Shown piece after piece: positions 18,542-26,761 of a stretch of 64,000 nt of DNA. Every line of letters starts with the position of its first letter. The first letter of the stretch is position 1. The notes below the pieces were generated by a model. That model made no database searches. It had not been told where the DNA came from and was given only the letters and a program-made list of their open reading frames with translations. A program made the position numbers and the translations under genes. This DNA comes from Bacteroidales bacterium. Its GTDB lineage: Bacteria; Bacteroidota; Bacteroidia; Bacteroidales; Marinilabiliaceae. The stretch is from positions 124,001-188,000 of the forward strand of contig QKJP01000036.1 of NCBI GenBank assembly GCA_003249255.1, in the 5' to 3' direction.

Positions 18542-19921
18542 TTATAATAGTTGTTTTTTGAGATTCTCTGTTAGGAAATATCCTCCTGTTTTTGATGCGT
18601 CTCCTTTGAATTCAACTAAATCTGAATCTTTTAAGTACTTCAAGTATCTTTCGATAGAACTAACTGAGAAATTGGTTATTTGTTTGTATTTAGGAATTCG
18701 GTAACCTTCATTTTCGGCAATGCTAGTGAGTAATTTAATGAGTTTTATTTTTAATGCTATGGTAATTCCCTCAATTGCTCCCTCATTTACTCCCTCATAT
18801 AGGATTTTTTTTGGTTTTATTTTATTGATGTTTAGTTCTACTAATATTCTCGAGAATTCGTTTTTATAAGTAGGTTTAGGTATGTCATATCGCTTGCATT
18901 CGGAGATCATATTAATAGTTCCACGTCCCCAGGCTTCAATGTAGCCACAGCGAAAAAGCGCATTCGATATTTTTGGATTATAAGGAACTGAAGGGTGCTT
19001 GATGCTTAAGTTTTCAATTGTCCAGTTCTCTGGTAGTTGGCCTTGGTTCCATATAATTATTTTGTTATCATAAACGCTAATTTGTATGGGGGTCGTACTA
19101 GAATAATCTTTATGAGCGATGGCATTTAAGATTGCTTCTCGAAATACTTGTGGGGGAATTGGGAATTCTTCAATTCTACTAATTCCTTGGTATCTAATTT
19201 CTGCCTTTAGGTACTTTGTTTTTAATAGTTCAATTGTTTTTTCTACTTGTACAAACAGGCTTCCCTGCACTTCATCTTGAAATCGTAAATCGTCATCGGT
19301 AGTGAAAAAACCTATTTTAATAAAAGCACCAGTAAAATATTTATCAGGTTCCGGGTGGAATAATAATATTCCTGCTCGAGTTAGATATTCGCCATCTGAT
19401 AGTTTTAAATTTTCAAGAATGGCACTATTGGAGTCTTTTAGCACATCTTCGTTTACTCTCCCACTAATGTGGCCTTTCTTTCTAAATATCTCAAAGGCAA
19501 TGTTGTCTAAATCATTAATAGTTACTTTAGGAACTGGAACACTATCCCAGCTTTTACCATTCTTCTTCAGTAAAAAATTATCTAAAGATGCTCCTTTTAA
19601 TTCTTGTTTTGTGCTTCCGGATCGATAGTGATATTGTCCTTTATAATTAATTGGGTTGGGGAAAGATTCAACAATAATTTTAATGTAATTTTTATTGTTT
19701 TCTGACTTTAGATTTATATCGCAAATAATACCAAGGTGGGTCACTATTTTATTTGGAAGATCATCTAATAGTTTTTTTGCATTCGTAATCCCTACAACCT
19801 CACCTTTATCGTTTTTACCTATGTGAATTTCCCCTCCTTGAGCATTTGCAAAGCCACAAATCCACTTTAGGTATTCATCACGCCAGTTTTCTTTCCATTC
19901 TATGTTTTGATGTTCTAACAT
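18542..19921 (-). CDS. AlbA_2 (Schlafen-like) domain ATP-binding regulator
   Basis: The 459-residue protein starts with an AlbA_2 nucleic-acid-binding domain (about 1-125; NIEWKENWRDEYLKWICGFA, then GGEIHIG). A GHKL-type ATPase fold follows (FREAILNAIAHKDYS near 265 and WGRGTINMISE near 335). The C-terminal winged helix (about 385-455; NFSVSSIERYLKYL) follows a linker with NEGAIEG repeats. This is the usual layout of putative transcriptional regulators in the AlbA_2/HATPase_c_4 group; such proteins occur in accessory and defence-like regions. The AUG is only 4 bases from a TATATTTG -7 element (19926-19933). The gene leads the CPBP protease gene. Confidence 0.85.
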   Translation of the reverse strand: MLEHQNIEWKENWRDEYLKWICGFANAQGGEIHIGKNDKGEVVGITNAKKLLDDLPNKIVTHLGIICDINLKSENNKNYIKIIVESFPNPINYKGQYHYRSGSTKQELKGASLDNFLLKKNGKSWDSVPVPKVTINDLDNIAFEIFRKKGHISGRVNEDVLKDSNSAILENLKLSDGEYLTRAGILLFHPEPDKYFTGAFIKIGFFTTDDDLRFQDEVQGSLFVQVEKTIELLKTKYLKAEIRYQGISRIEEFPIPPQVFREAILNAIAHKDYSSTTPIQISVYDNKIIIWNQGQLPENWTIENLSIKHPSVPYNPKISNALFRCGYIEAWGRGTINMISECKRYDIPKPTYKNEFSRILVELNINKIKPKKILYEGVNEGAIEGITIALKIKLIKLLTSIAENEGYRIPKYKQITNFSVSSIERYLKYLKDSDLVEFKGDASKTGGYFLTENLKKQLL

Positions 19922-19925
19922 AAAT

Positions 19926-19933
19926 CAAATATA
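19926..19933 (-). promoter_or_regulatory. -7 element directly abutting the AlbA_2 gene start
   Basis: Minus-strand TATATTTG ends 4 bases before the ATG, so transcription would begin near or at the start codon. No -33 TTG is seen at the correct distance. Confidence 0.4.
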
Positions 19934-20134
19934 CAACTCTTTATTTGCCTTCTTATTTTCGTTGTGAATCTTTTCTAAATCTGATTTTAGAAATAATCTG
20001 ATATGGTTTTGTAAAGTTGAATGTTATGTTTATGCGTTTATTAATTCAGTCTTTTTTCATTTGAATTACTATCGTGGCTATGGTCTATTTCTCTATTTTC
20101 TCATCAAAACAACTTAATTACTAAATCCACGTAT

Positions 20135-20142
20135 TACCTTTG
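20135..20142 (+). promoter_or_regulatory. -7 element upstream of the YkgJ-family gene
   Basis: TACCTTTG is a perfect -7 match 26 bases upstream of the ATG at 20169. The -33 half is not evident. Confidence 0.45.
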
Positions 20143-20168
20143 TCAATTAGAAGAAAGTAAATTGAGAT

Positions 20169-20663
20169 ATGGAATTTGATCCACAGGGGTTAAAAGAAAA
20201 AGCCCAGCAGAAAGCTAAAGACAACCAGGCTTTTTTAACTCGCTTAAGAAAAAAAAAGCCCAAAGATTTGGATGATCGTGCGCATGATCTACACGATAAA
20301 GTATTTGAATATACCGATTGTTTAACCTGTGCGAATTGTTGTAAAAGCATCAGTCCTATTGTTATCGATCGTGATATTGATCGCATCGCGAAATTTTTAA
20401 AAATAAAACCTTCCAAAGCAATTGAAGATTATTTTGAGTTAGACGAGGATGAGGATTATGTTTTTCGTCAAACGCCCTGTCCTTTTTTAATGGCTGATAA
20501 CTATTGCATGATATACGAAGCTCGTCCAAGAGCATGCCGTGAGTATCCGCATACCGACAGGAAACGTTTTTCGCAAATCGCAAACCTTACCTATAAGAAC
20601 ACTTTTGTATGTCCTGCTGTTTTTGATGTTGTAGAGGAATTAAAGGTGATTTATTCAAAATAA
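20169..20663 (+). CDS. YkgJ family cysteine-cluster protein
   Basis: The 164-residue cytosolic protein carries the YkgJ/UPF0153 pattern. The CxxCxxCC motif (CLTCANCC) sits near residue 57, followed by CPFLMADNYCMIYEARPRACREYPH near 105-130. The eight-cysteine set is thought to bind zinc or an iron-sulfur centre. The biochemical role of the family is not settled. The N-terminal 40 residues are basic and helical. It has its own -7 box and lies 47 bases upstream of porQ, which has a separate -7 element, so the two may be independent. Confidence 0.85.
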   Translation: MEFDPQGLKEKAQQKAKDNQAFLTRLRKKKPKDLDDRAHDLHDKVFEYTDCLTCANCCKSISPIVIDRDIDRIAKFLKIKPSKAIEDYFELDEDEDYVFRQTPCPFLMADNYCMIYEARPRACREYPHTDRKRFSQIANLTYKNTFVCPAVFDVVEELKVIYSK

Positions 20664-20685
20664 ATAGAGGTTTACACTAAAGTTT

Positions 20686-20693
20686 TAAATTTG
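20686..20693 (+). promoter_or_regulatory. -7 element upstream of porQ
   Basis: TAAATTTG is a perfect TAnnTTTG located 17 bases before the porQ ATG. No clear -33 TTG is found. Confidence 0.45.
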
Positions 20694-20710
20694 CCGTTTT
20701 TAATAACACA

Positions 20711-21742
20711 ATGAGGAAGGTATTAAAATATATAGCTTTTGTTGCAGTTTGTTTAATTGCAATAAACGCCTTTGGACAAAGGGCTGGAGAAACCACTTAT
20801 GATTTCTTAACTTTAACCAGTTCAGCACGAGTTGGTGCTTTAGGAGGTAATCAGGTTGGTATGGCAGGCTCTGAATTAGGGAATATCTATCATAACCCGG
20901 CAGCTTTAAATGCTTCTTTGCATCAAAGTGTGGCATTGAATTTTGTTCCTTTTGTGAGTGGTATTAAATATGGATATGCTGCTTATGCACATGAAGTTAA
21001 AGGAGTAGGATGTTTGGCTTTAGGTGTTCATAGCATTAATTATGGTAGTTTTGACCGATACGACGAAAACGATGTGGCCTTAGGCACCTTTACCGCAGCA
21101 GAGTATGCATTTATGCTTCATTACAGCCGGCCTTTATCGCCAAAGTGGACTGCTGGTATGGCATTTAAACCAATACTATCACAATTCGAAAGTTATCAAT
21201 CTTTTGGTTTAGCGGTTGATTTAGGTTTACTGTATCAATCAACCGATAGTTTAACTTCATTTGGGTTTACGGTAAAAAATGCCGGATCTCAGTTATCTAC
21301 CTACAACAGAGAATATGAGCCTTTGCCTTTTGATATCCAATTAGGTTTTTCACGTAAACTTGCTCATGCTCCTTTTAGACTCTCATTAACGATTCAAGAC
21401 TTATTAGATTGGAAAACCGAATATGAAGTATACGATGGGAGTGGCGAGTTAATTGAAGATTATGGCGTTTCTGGTAATGCCTTTAATGCTCTTATGCGGC
21501 ACGCTATAGTTGGTGTGGAGTTTTTGCCTTCTAAGAATTTCTACATTGCATTTGGATATAATCATCGCCGCCGTTTGGATTTACTTTACGAAGAGAAATT
21601 ATCCATGGTTGGTTTCTCATGGGGATTCGGATTTAGAGTTAATCGTTTCCATATTGCCTATGGTTCAGCTGGGTATCACATTGCAGGAAGTACCAATCAT
21701 ATTAGTATTTCTACAAATATTAATAAGTTTAAAAGGAACTAG
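20711..21742 (+). CDS. porQ: Type IX secretion system protein PorQ
   Basis: The 343-residue outer-membrane protein has a signal peptide (1-22, ending NAFGQ) followed by the PorQ/PorV-type motif TSSARVGALGGNQVGMAG and a beta-barrel of FadL-like strands. PorQ works with PorU, PorV and PorZ in the T9SS attachment complex at the outer membrane, which cleaves sorting domains and anchors cargo to A-type lipopolysaccharide. Three candidate cargos in this window (2265, 26762, 35081) carry type A sorting domains. The length is typical. It is convergent with oxyR (21-base gap). Confidence 0.88.
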   Translation: MRKVLKYIAFVAVCLIAINAFGQRAGETTYDFLTLTSSARVGALGGNQVGMAGSELGNIYHNPAALNASLHQSVALNFVPFVSGIKYGYAAYAHEVKGVGCLALGVHSINYGSFDRYDENDVALGTFTAAEYAFMLHYSRPLSPKWTAGMAFKPILSQFESYQSFGLAVDLGLLYQSTDSLTSFGFTVKNAGSQLSTYNREYEPLPFDIQLGFSRKLAHAPFRLSLTIQDLLDWKTEYEVYDGSGELIEDYGVSGNAFNALMRHAIVGVEFLPSKNFYIAFGYNHRRRLDLLYEEKLSMVGFSWGFGFRVNRFHIAYGSAGYHIAGSTNHISISTNINKFKRN

Positions 21743-21763
21743 TCAAAGCATCTAAGTGATTTT

Positions 21764-22687
21764 TTATAATCGTATAGAGAACTTCTTTAAGCGCTCGTCT
21801 AACATGTGATCCGGTATAATTGTCTTTAAGCTGTCGGCCACCGCATTGATGATGCGTTCTTTAATAAAGTCTTTTTTTATCACGATTGATATCTCTCGAA
21901 TGGCCGGAGGATCTGATATCTCTCTTACATTTTCCCATTGATTTTCGTTAAGAAATTCCAGATGCATCTCGGGAATAACCGTGTACCCTCCGTTCTTATC
22001 TACAATGCGAACTAAGGTATCGATACTACCAGCTTCATAACTTTGATTAAAGGGTAGGGTGCGTGTGCAAAAATTAAAAATCTGATCGCGTAAACAATGC
22101 CCTTCTTCTAAAACCCATAAGTTGTCTTGAGGCATTGATCCTGCTGATAATACTTCGTTACGCATGGGGTGATCTTTCGAAAAGTACGCTACAAAGGGTT
22201 CGTAATAAATAGGTATCTCCAGAAAGTGTTCTTCTTCTAAAGGAGTAGCCGCAATAAACAGGTCTATCTCATCTTTTTTTAATTGATCGATGCAGTTCGC
22301 CGTAGTAAGTTCCGATATCGCAAGCTGTACTTCTTTATAATGAGTGTTAAACGCACCTATTAGTTGTGGAACAAGGTAAGGCGCTAAGGTCGGAATGATA
22401 CCCACATGCAATGGGCCGGATATTGTTTCTGTTTCTGCGGGAACAATCTCTTTCAGCTTCCCTATTTCCCGAAGTGTTTGTTGGGCTTGTGCGATAATCT
22501 TTAATCCGGTTTTGGTGGGTTCTACCGGTTGTTTGGATCGGTCAAAAATCATCACTTCTAATTCGTCCTCCAGTTTACGAATCATCATACTTAAAGTGGG
22601 TTGTGTTACTCCACATTTATCTGCTGCCCTTACAAAATGACGAAATTTATTTACCGCTACAATGTATTCTAATTGCTGTATGGTCAT
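21764..22687 (-). CDS. oxyR: Hydrogen peroxide-responsive LysR regulator OxyR
   Basis: The 307-residue LysR-type regulator has an N-terminal winged helix (about 1-60; TQPTLSMMIRKLEDEL) and a periplasmic-binding-like effector domain. Two cysteines at positions 198 and 207 (GHCLRDQIFNFC) match the redox pair Cys199/Cys208 of E. coli OxyR, so direct peroxide sensing by disulfide formation is well supported. The gene is divergent from ahpC, its expected target, with a 120-base spacer. A TATATTTG -7 element on the minus strand (22718-22725) lies 30 bases upstream of its ATG. Confidence 0.95.
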   Translation of the reverse strand: MTIQQLEYIVAVNKFRHFVRAADKCGVTQPTLSMMIRKLEDELEVMIFDRSKQPVEPTKTGLKIIAQAQQTLREIGKLKEIVPAETETISGPLHVGIIPTLAPYLVPQLIGAFNTHYKEVQLAISELTTANCIDQLKKDEIDLFIAATPLEEEHFLEIPIYYEPFVAYFSKDHPMRNEVLSAGSMPQDNLWVLEEGHCLRDQIFNFCTRTLPFNQSYEAGSIDTLVRIVDKNGGYTVIPEMHLEFLNENQWENVREISDPPAIREISIVIKKDFIKERIINAVADSLKTIIPDHMLDERLKKFSIRL

Positions 22688-22717
22688 GATAATGAATGGT
22701 TATAAATATAATCAATA

Positions 22718-22768
22718 CAAATATAAATAATATCTTTTTGATTGATAATGTTTACAGCTCTATGTTTG
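22718..22768. promoter_or_regulatory. Divergent oxyR/ahpC promoter region
   Basis: For ahpC (plus), TTTG (22737-22740), a 20-base spacer and TATGTTTG (22761-22768) form a near-ideal promoter 39 bases before the ATG. For oxyR (minus), TATATTTG occupies 22718-22725. The -33 box of ahpC lies only 11 bases from the oxyR -7 box, so a regulator bound here could act on both. I could not define an OxyR site by eye. Confidence 0.7.
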
Positions 22769-22807
22769 TATCAGAAATAATACAAAAAACAATTAAAAAT
22801 TATAGTT

Positions 22808-23371
22808 ATGTCACAAATTGGAAAAGAGGTAGTAGATTTTAAAGTTCAAGCTTTTGTTAACAATCAGTTCGAAACAGTAACTAAAGAAGATGTTTTAGGC
22901 AAGTGGTCGGTGTTTTTCTTTTATCCGGCAGATTTCACTTTTGTATGTCCAACCGAGCTTGAAGATTTAGCCGATAAGTATGATGAGTTTAAAGCAGCAG
23001 GTGCAGAAATTTATTCTGTTTCTACCGACACTCACTTTGTTCATAAAGCATGGCACGACACATCGGATACCATCAAGAAAATTAAGTACCCGATGCTAGC
23101 CGATCCAACCGGAGTTTTATCGCGCGGTTTTGATGTGATGATTGAAGAAGAAGGTTTAGCAGAGCGCGGAACATTCATCGTAAACCCACAAGGAGAGATT
23201 GTTTCTTACGAAGTGATTGCCGGTAATGTAGGTAGAAATGCCGAGGAGCTTTTAAGAAAGTTAAAAGCCTTAAAGTTTGTAGCAGAACATCCATCAGAAG
23301 TTTGCCCGGCTAAATGGAAAGAAGGTAACGAAACTTTAAAACCTAGCATCGATTTAGTAGGGATGATTTAA
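22808..23371 (+). CDS. ahpC: Alkyl hydroperoxide reductase subunit C (2-Cys peroxiredoxin)
   Basis: The 187-residue peroxiredoxin reduces hydrogen peroxide and alkyl peroxides. The peroxidatic Cys47 is in FTFVCPTELEDL and the resolving cysteine is in EVCPAKWKEG near residue 168; both are intact. It is recharged by AhpF, encoded 277 bases downstream. The gene is divergent from oxyR and has a near-consensus promoter. Length and motifs match the AhpC1 group of typical 2-Cys peroxiredoxins. Confidence 0.97.
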   Translation: MSQIGKEVVDFKVQAFVNNQFETVTKEDVLGKWSVFFFYPADFTFVCPTELEDLADKYDEFKAAGAEIYSVSTDTHFVHKAWHDTSDTIKKIKYPMLADPTGVLSRGFDVMIEEEGLAERGTFIVNPQGEIVSYEVIAGNVGRNAEELLRKLKALKFVAEHPSEVCPAKWKEGNETLKPSIDLVGMI

Positions 23372-23411
23372 TTAGCTTATTGCTAAAGATTGGTAGTAGT
23401 ATGATGGTAAT

Positions 23412-23523
23412 GAGCTCTGAAGGAGCGGCATGCATCAGCCCGGGGTTTTAACCCCGGGATATCCTCGCCAGTCAATGTCGCAAATGCAACGATAGTAAGC
23501 GAGCATAGCCACTATGCGACATT
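23412..23523. repeat. REP-like intergenic element A (three hairpins)
   Basis: Between ahpC and ahpF lies a run of palindromes. The first is GCTCT-GAA-GGAGC (23414-23426). The second is a 9-bp stem CCCGGGGTT/AACCCCGGG (23439-23458) followed by GATATCC. The third is a 50-base segment bounded by AATGTCGCA and TGCGACATT (23474-23523). Element B at 34769-34880 has the same order: a 5-bp hairpin with 3-base loop, 12 bases, a second hairpin, then an AATGTCGCAA...ATGCGACAT segment of exactly 50 bases. GC content is far above the surroundings. It is probably a mobile REP-type element. It could also fold in the ahpC-ahpF transcript. Confidence 0.7.
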
Positions 23524-23648
23524 ATGCAGACGATAACATAGCCTGTGCTGTTTTACCCTCTAAAAATAAAATAGAAAGCCTTTTAATTACAATAATTAAC
23601 AACCTGTATTCTTTACTAAGATTTGAGAATACCTTAAAATAAAAGACC

Positions 23649-25211
23649 ATGTTGGAACAAGCAATGAAAGATCAAGTAAGAAGTATTTTCAGCACTTTGA
23701 GCCATAATTATACTCTAAGTGTTAATGTTGCTGATAATCACGTTAGTAAAGATGACTTAGTGCAGTTGATGAATGATGTTGCTGATTGCTCGGCAAATAT
23801 TAATGTGGAGGTTAACGATGGCGAAAGTCTCCAGTTGATTATTGTAAAAGATGGAGAGAAATCAAACATAGTCTTTCGTGCTGTACCAACAGGTCATGAG
23901 TTTACCACTTTATTATTGGCTATTTTAAATTTAGACGGAAAAGGGAAGAATCTGCCGGATGAGGCCATTGTAAATAAAATACAGCAAATTTCTGATGTGG
24001 TAAAGGTAAAATCATACATCTCCTTAAGCTGTACCAATTGCCCGGAGGTGGTTCAGGCTTTAAATATAATGTCTATTTATAATGCTAATATTCATCATGA
24101 AATTATAGACGGAGCCATCAATCAGGTTGAAGTTGATGAGCTGGGAATCCAAGCTGTACCAAGTGTATATGTAAATGATGAGTTACTTCATGTGGGGCGT
24201 TCTGCCTTAGGCGAATTATTAGCCAAGATGGAAGAGAAGTTAGGAGTGCAAAGTGTTTCGATGCCTTCCGGAGAAATTAAAAAATACGATGTGGTAGTGG
24301 TTGGCGGAGGTCCCGCCGGAGTATCATCTGCTGTATATTCTGCCCGTAAAGGCTTCTCGGTGGCCATTGTCGCCGAAAAGATTGGCGGACAGGTGACTGA
24401 GACAGTAGCCATCGAAAATATGATTTCTGTACCTAGTACAACCGGAGCGGAATTGTCGGCTAATCTTAAAATGCACTTACAGGATTACCCCATTGATATT
24501 CTTCAAAACCGTCGGGTAAAAGATGTAGTGGTTGAAGAAGGCGTGAAGAAGATCCGAACATCTTTAGGTGAGCAGATAGAAACACCTGCTTTAGTTATTG
24601 CCACCGGGGCTAGTTGGAGAAAGTTAGGTGTGCCGGGTGAGGAACAGTACATTGGATCCGGAGTGGCGTTTTGTACCCATTGCGATGGCCCTTTTTATAA
24701 AGGTAAGAAAGTAGTTGTGGTAGGTGGTGGAAACTCCGGCTTAGAAGCTGCCATAGATTTATCATCCATTGCAACAGAAGTTACAGTGTTGGAGTTTAAC
24801 GATACTTTAAAAGGAGATCAGGTACTGCAAGATAAGCTAAAAGGACTAGCGAATGTAAGCATCAAAACCAATGCACAAACTCTTTCGGTTGATGGTGATG
24901 GCAGTAAAGTAACCGGCATTACCTACAAGGATCGTACCTCTAGCGAAGAACATCATTTAGACATTGATGGAGTATTTGTGCAGATCGGATTAGTGGCCAA
25001 CAGTAAGGTATTTGCAGATGTAGTGGAGACAAACCGTATGGGTGAAATTCTGGTTGATGCCACCAACCGTACCAAAACACCGGGAATTTATGCTGCCGGA
25101 GATGTAACCATCGTACCATACAAGCAAATAATCATTGCCATGGGCGAAGGATCTAAAGCTGCCTTGTCTGCCTTCGAAGACCAGATAAAAGGCATACAGT
25201 TAGCTGGTTAA
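23649..25211 (+). CDS. ahpF: Alkyl hydroperoxide reductase subunit F
   Basis: The 520-residue flavoenzyme passes electrons from NAD(P)H to AhpC. The N-terminal tandem thioredoxin-fold domain carries the disulfide CTNC (Cys128, Cys131). The thioredoxin-reductase-like part has the FAD motif [19 protein letters not shown], the redox pair CTHC in [13 protein letters not shown], a NAD(P)-binding [16 protein letters not shown] and the closing FAD motif GIYAAGDVT. Length and order are canonical. It shares the plus-strand peroxide locus with ahpC; the gap holds repeat element A. A hairpin at 25220-25246 ends the unit. Confidence 0.96.
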   Translation: MLEQAMKDQVRSIFSTLSHNYTLSVNVADNHVSKDDLVQLMNDVADCSANINVEVNDGESLQLIIVKDGEKSNIVFRAVPTGHEFTTLLLAILNLDGKGKNLPDEAIVNKIQQISDVVKVKSYISLSCTNCPEVVQALNIMSIYNANIHHEIIDGAINQVEVDELGIQAVPSVYVNDELLHVGRSALGELLAKMEEKLGVQSVSMPSGEIKKYDVVVVGGGPAGVSSAVYSARKGFSVAIVAEKIGGQVTETVAIENMISVPSTTGAELSANLKMHLQDYPIDILQNRRVKDVVVEEGVKKIRTSLGEQIETPALVIATGASWRKLGVPGEEQYIGSGVAFCTHCDGPFYKGKKVVVVGGGNSGLEAAIDLSSIATEVTVLEFNDTLKGDQVLQDKLKGLANVSIKTNAQTLSVDGDGSKVTGITYKDRTSSEEHHLDIDGVFVQIGLVANSKVFADVVETNRMGEILVDATNRTKTPGIYAAGDVTIVPYKQIIIAMGEGSKAALSAFEDQIKGIQLAG

Positions 25212-25219
25212 AGATAAGA

Positions 25220-25246
25220 AAGCCATGCGATTCATTTGCATGGCTT
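25220..25246. terminator. Hairpin between convergent ahpF and tyrS
   Basis: A 9-bp stem AAGCCATGC/GCATGGCTT with a 9-base loop lies 9 bases after the ahpF stop and 35 bases after the tyrS stop. The U tract is poor on both strands, so it may be a bidirectional terminator of modest strength. Confidence 0.55.
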
Positions 25247-25281
25247 CTATGATCTCTTATCTAAAATCTATTGTCTATTCA

Positions 25282-26574
25282 TTATTCAGCTATCAACAAC
25301 GAATAATTCTTTTTCCCTTTCTGAACCAAAATATACTTCTCATTCAATAAGAATGAAGCATCAATGGTTAAATCTGCCTCTTGAACTTTTTCTTTGTTGA
25401 TGCTTAATCCACCACCTTTAATCGTTCTGCGTAATTCACCTTTTGATGGAAATACCTGAGATTGTTCTGCCAACAAATCAGCAATGTCTACACCATTTGC
25501 AATATCAGCAGCGCTTACTGTGAACTGAGGTACACCTTCGAATACACTTAATAAAGTACGTTCATCAATTTTACGTAGTGCTTCAGTTGTTGCATTACCA
25601 AATAATATTTGTGAAGCTTCAATAGCTGTATCGTAAGCCTCACGACCATGAACCATCACAGTAACTTCTTCTGCCAATTTCTTTTGAAGTGGACGTAGAT
25701 GAGCAGCTTCTTCTTGTTGCTTAACCAATGTTTCTACTTCATCTTTTGTTAACATCGTAAAGATTTTGATGTATTTCTCTGCATCCGCATCCGAAGTATT
25801 TAGCCAGAATTGTAAAAACTGGTAAGGAGTTGTTTTTTCGGGATCTAACCATACATTACCAGACTCCGTTTTTCCGAATTTTCCACCATCAGCCTTTGTA
25901 ATAAGCGGACAAGTTAATGCAAATGCATCACCACCACCCATACGACGAATCATTTCAGTACCGGTTGTAATGTTACCCCACTGGTCCGAACCGCCCATTT
26001 GTAGCTTGCAGTTCTTCTCTTTGTTTAAGTATAAGAAATCATAACCTTGTACTAATTGGTAAGTAAACTCTGTAAAGGACATCCCTTCGCTACCTTCACC
26101 ACTGATTCTTTTCTTAACCGAATCTTTAGCCATCATGTAATTAACCGTGATGTGCTTACCAACATCACGAATAAAATCTAAGAACGAAAATTCTTTCATC
26201 CAATCGTAGTTGTTCACCATTTCAGCAGCATTCTCTAACGCCGGGTCAAAATCAAGAAAACGTGAAAGCTGATTCTTTAAACATTCTTGGTTGTGTCGTA
26301 AAGATACTTCATCAAGTAAGTTACGCTCAGCTGATTTTCCGGATGGATCACCAATCATACCCGTAGCGCCACCTACAAGTACAATAGGTTTGTGACCACA
26401 TGCCTGAAAGTGTTTCAACATCATCACACTTACCAAATGGCCAATATGTAGTGAATCTGCCGTAGGATCAATACCCACATAAGCAGACGTTTGTTCTTTG
26501 TTTATTTGTTCTTCTGTTCCCGGCATGATTGTGTGAATCATGCCCCTCCAGGTTAATTCCTCTACAAAATTCAT
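25282..26574 (-). CDS. tyrS: Tyrosyl-tRNA synthetase
   Basis: The 430-residue class I synthetase charges tRNA-Tyr. The HIGH motif appears as [13 protein letters not shown] near residue 41, and the KMSKS-equivalent is KFGKTESG near residue 230, as usual for bacterial TyrRS. The ASDQ-like tyrosine pocket is seen as [16 protein letters not shown]-terminal S4-like RNA-binding domain closes the protein. A perfect TATCTTTG -7 element is at 26628-26635. Single-gene unit, convergent with ahpF. Confidence 0.97.
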   Translation of the reverse strand: MNFVEELTWRGMIHTIMPGTEEQINKEQTSAYVGIDPTADSLHIGHLVSVMMLKHFQACGHKPIVLVGGATGMIGDPSGKSAERNLLDEVSLRHNQECLKNQLSRFLDFDPALENAAEMVNNYDWMKEFSFLDFIRDVGKHITVNYMMAKDSVKKRISGEGSEGMSFTEFTYQLVQGYDFLYLNKEKNCKLQMGGSDQWGNITTGTEMIRRMGGGDAFALTCPLITKADGGKFGKTESGNVWLDPEKTTPYQFLQFWLNTSDADAEKYIKIFTMLTKDEVETLVKQQEEAAHLRPLQKKLAEEVTVMVHGREAYDTAIEASQILFGNATTEALRKIDERTLLSVFEGVPQFTVSAADIANGVDIADLLAEQSQVFPSKGELRRTIKGGGLSINKEKVQEADLTIDASFLLNEKYILVQKGKKNYSLLIAE

Positions 26575-26627
26575 TGAGTGTATTTTATTATCTAGTAATG
26601 AATGTATTCTTTAATTCCTTAAAGATG

Positions 26628-26635
26628 CAAAGATA
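26628..26635 (-). promoter_or_regulatory. -7 element upstream of tyrS
   Basis: Minus-strand TATCTTTG is a perfect consensus, 53 bases before the tyrS ATG. No -33 TTG lies at the expected distance. No T-box-like leader is visible. Confidence 0.45.
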
Positions 26636-26705
26636 ATAATTCCAACAGGGATAGAAATTTATAATGATGACATTGTCATGAAAATTCCACTTTACCATAT
26701 TAAAA

Positions 26706-26738
26706 GTAAAAAGGCAGACGTTGTTGACATCTGCCTTT
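26706..26738 (-). terminator. Terminator of the secreted T9SS protein gene
   Basis: Stem GGCAGACGT/ACATCTGCC (one wobble) with flanking A/T pairs; on the minus strand it is followed by five U. It lies about 24 bases after the stop of the gene at 26762. Confidence 0.75.
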
Positions 26739-26761
26739 GATTACTTAAAATAATTGAAATT

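Noticed and set aside
22688-22807. A defined OxyR operator in the spacer
   Set aside because: No repeated ATAG-N7-CTAT spacing could be placed by eye. A binding experiment or profile scan is required.
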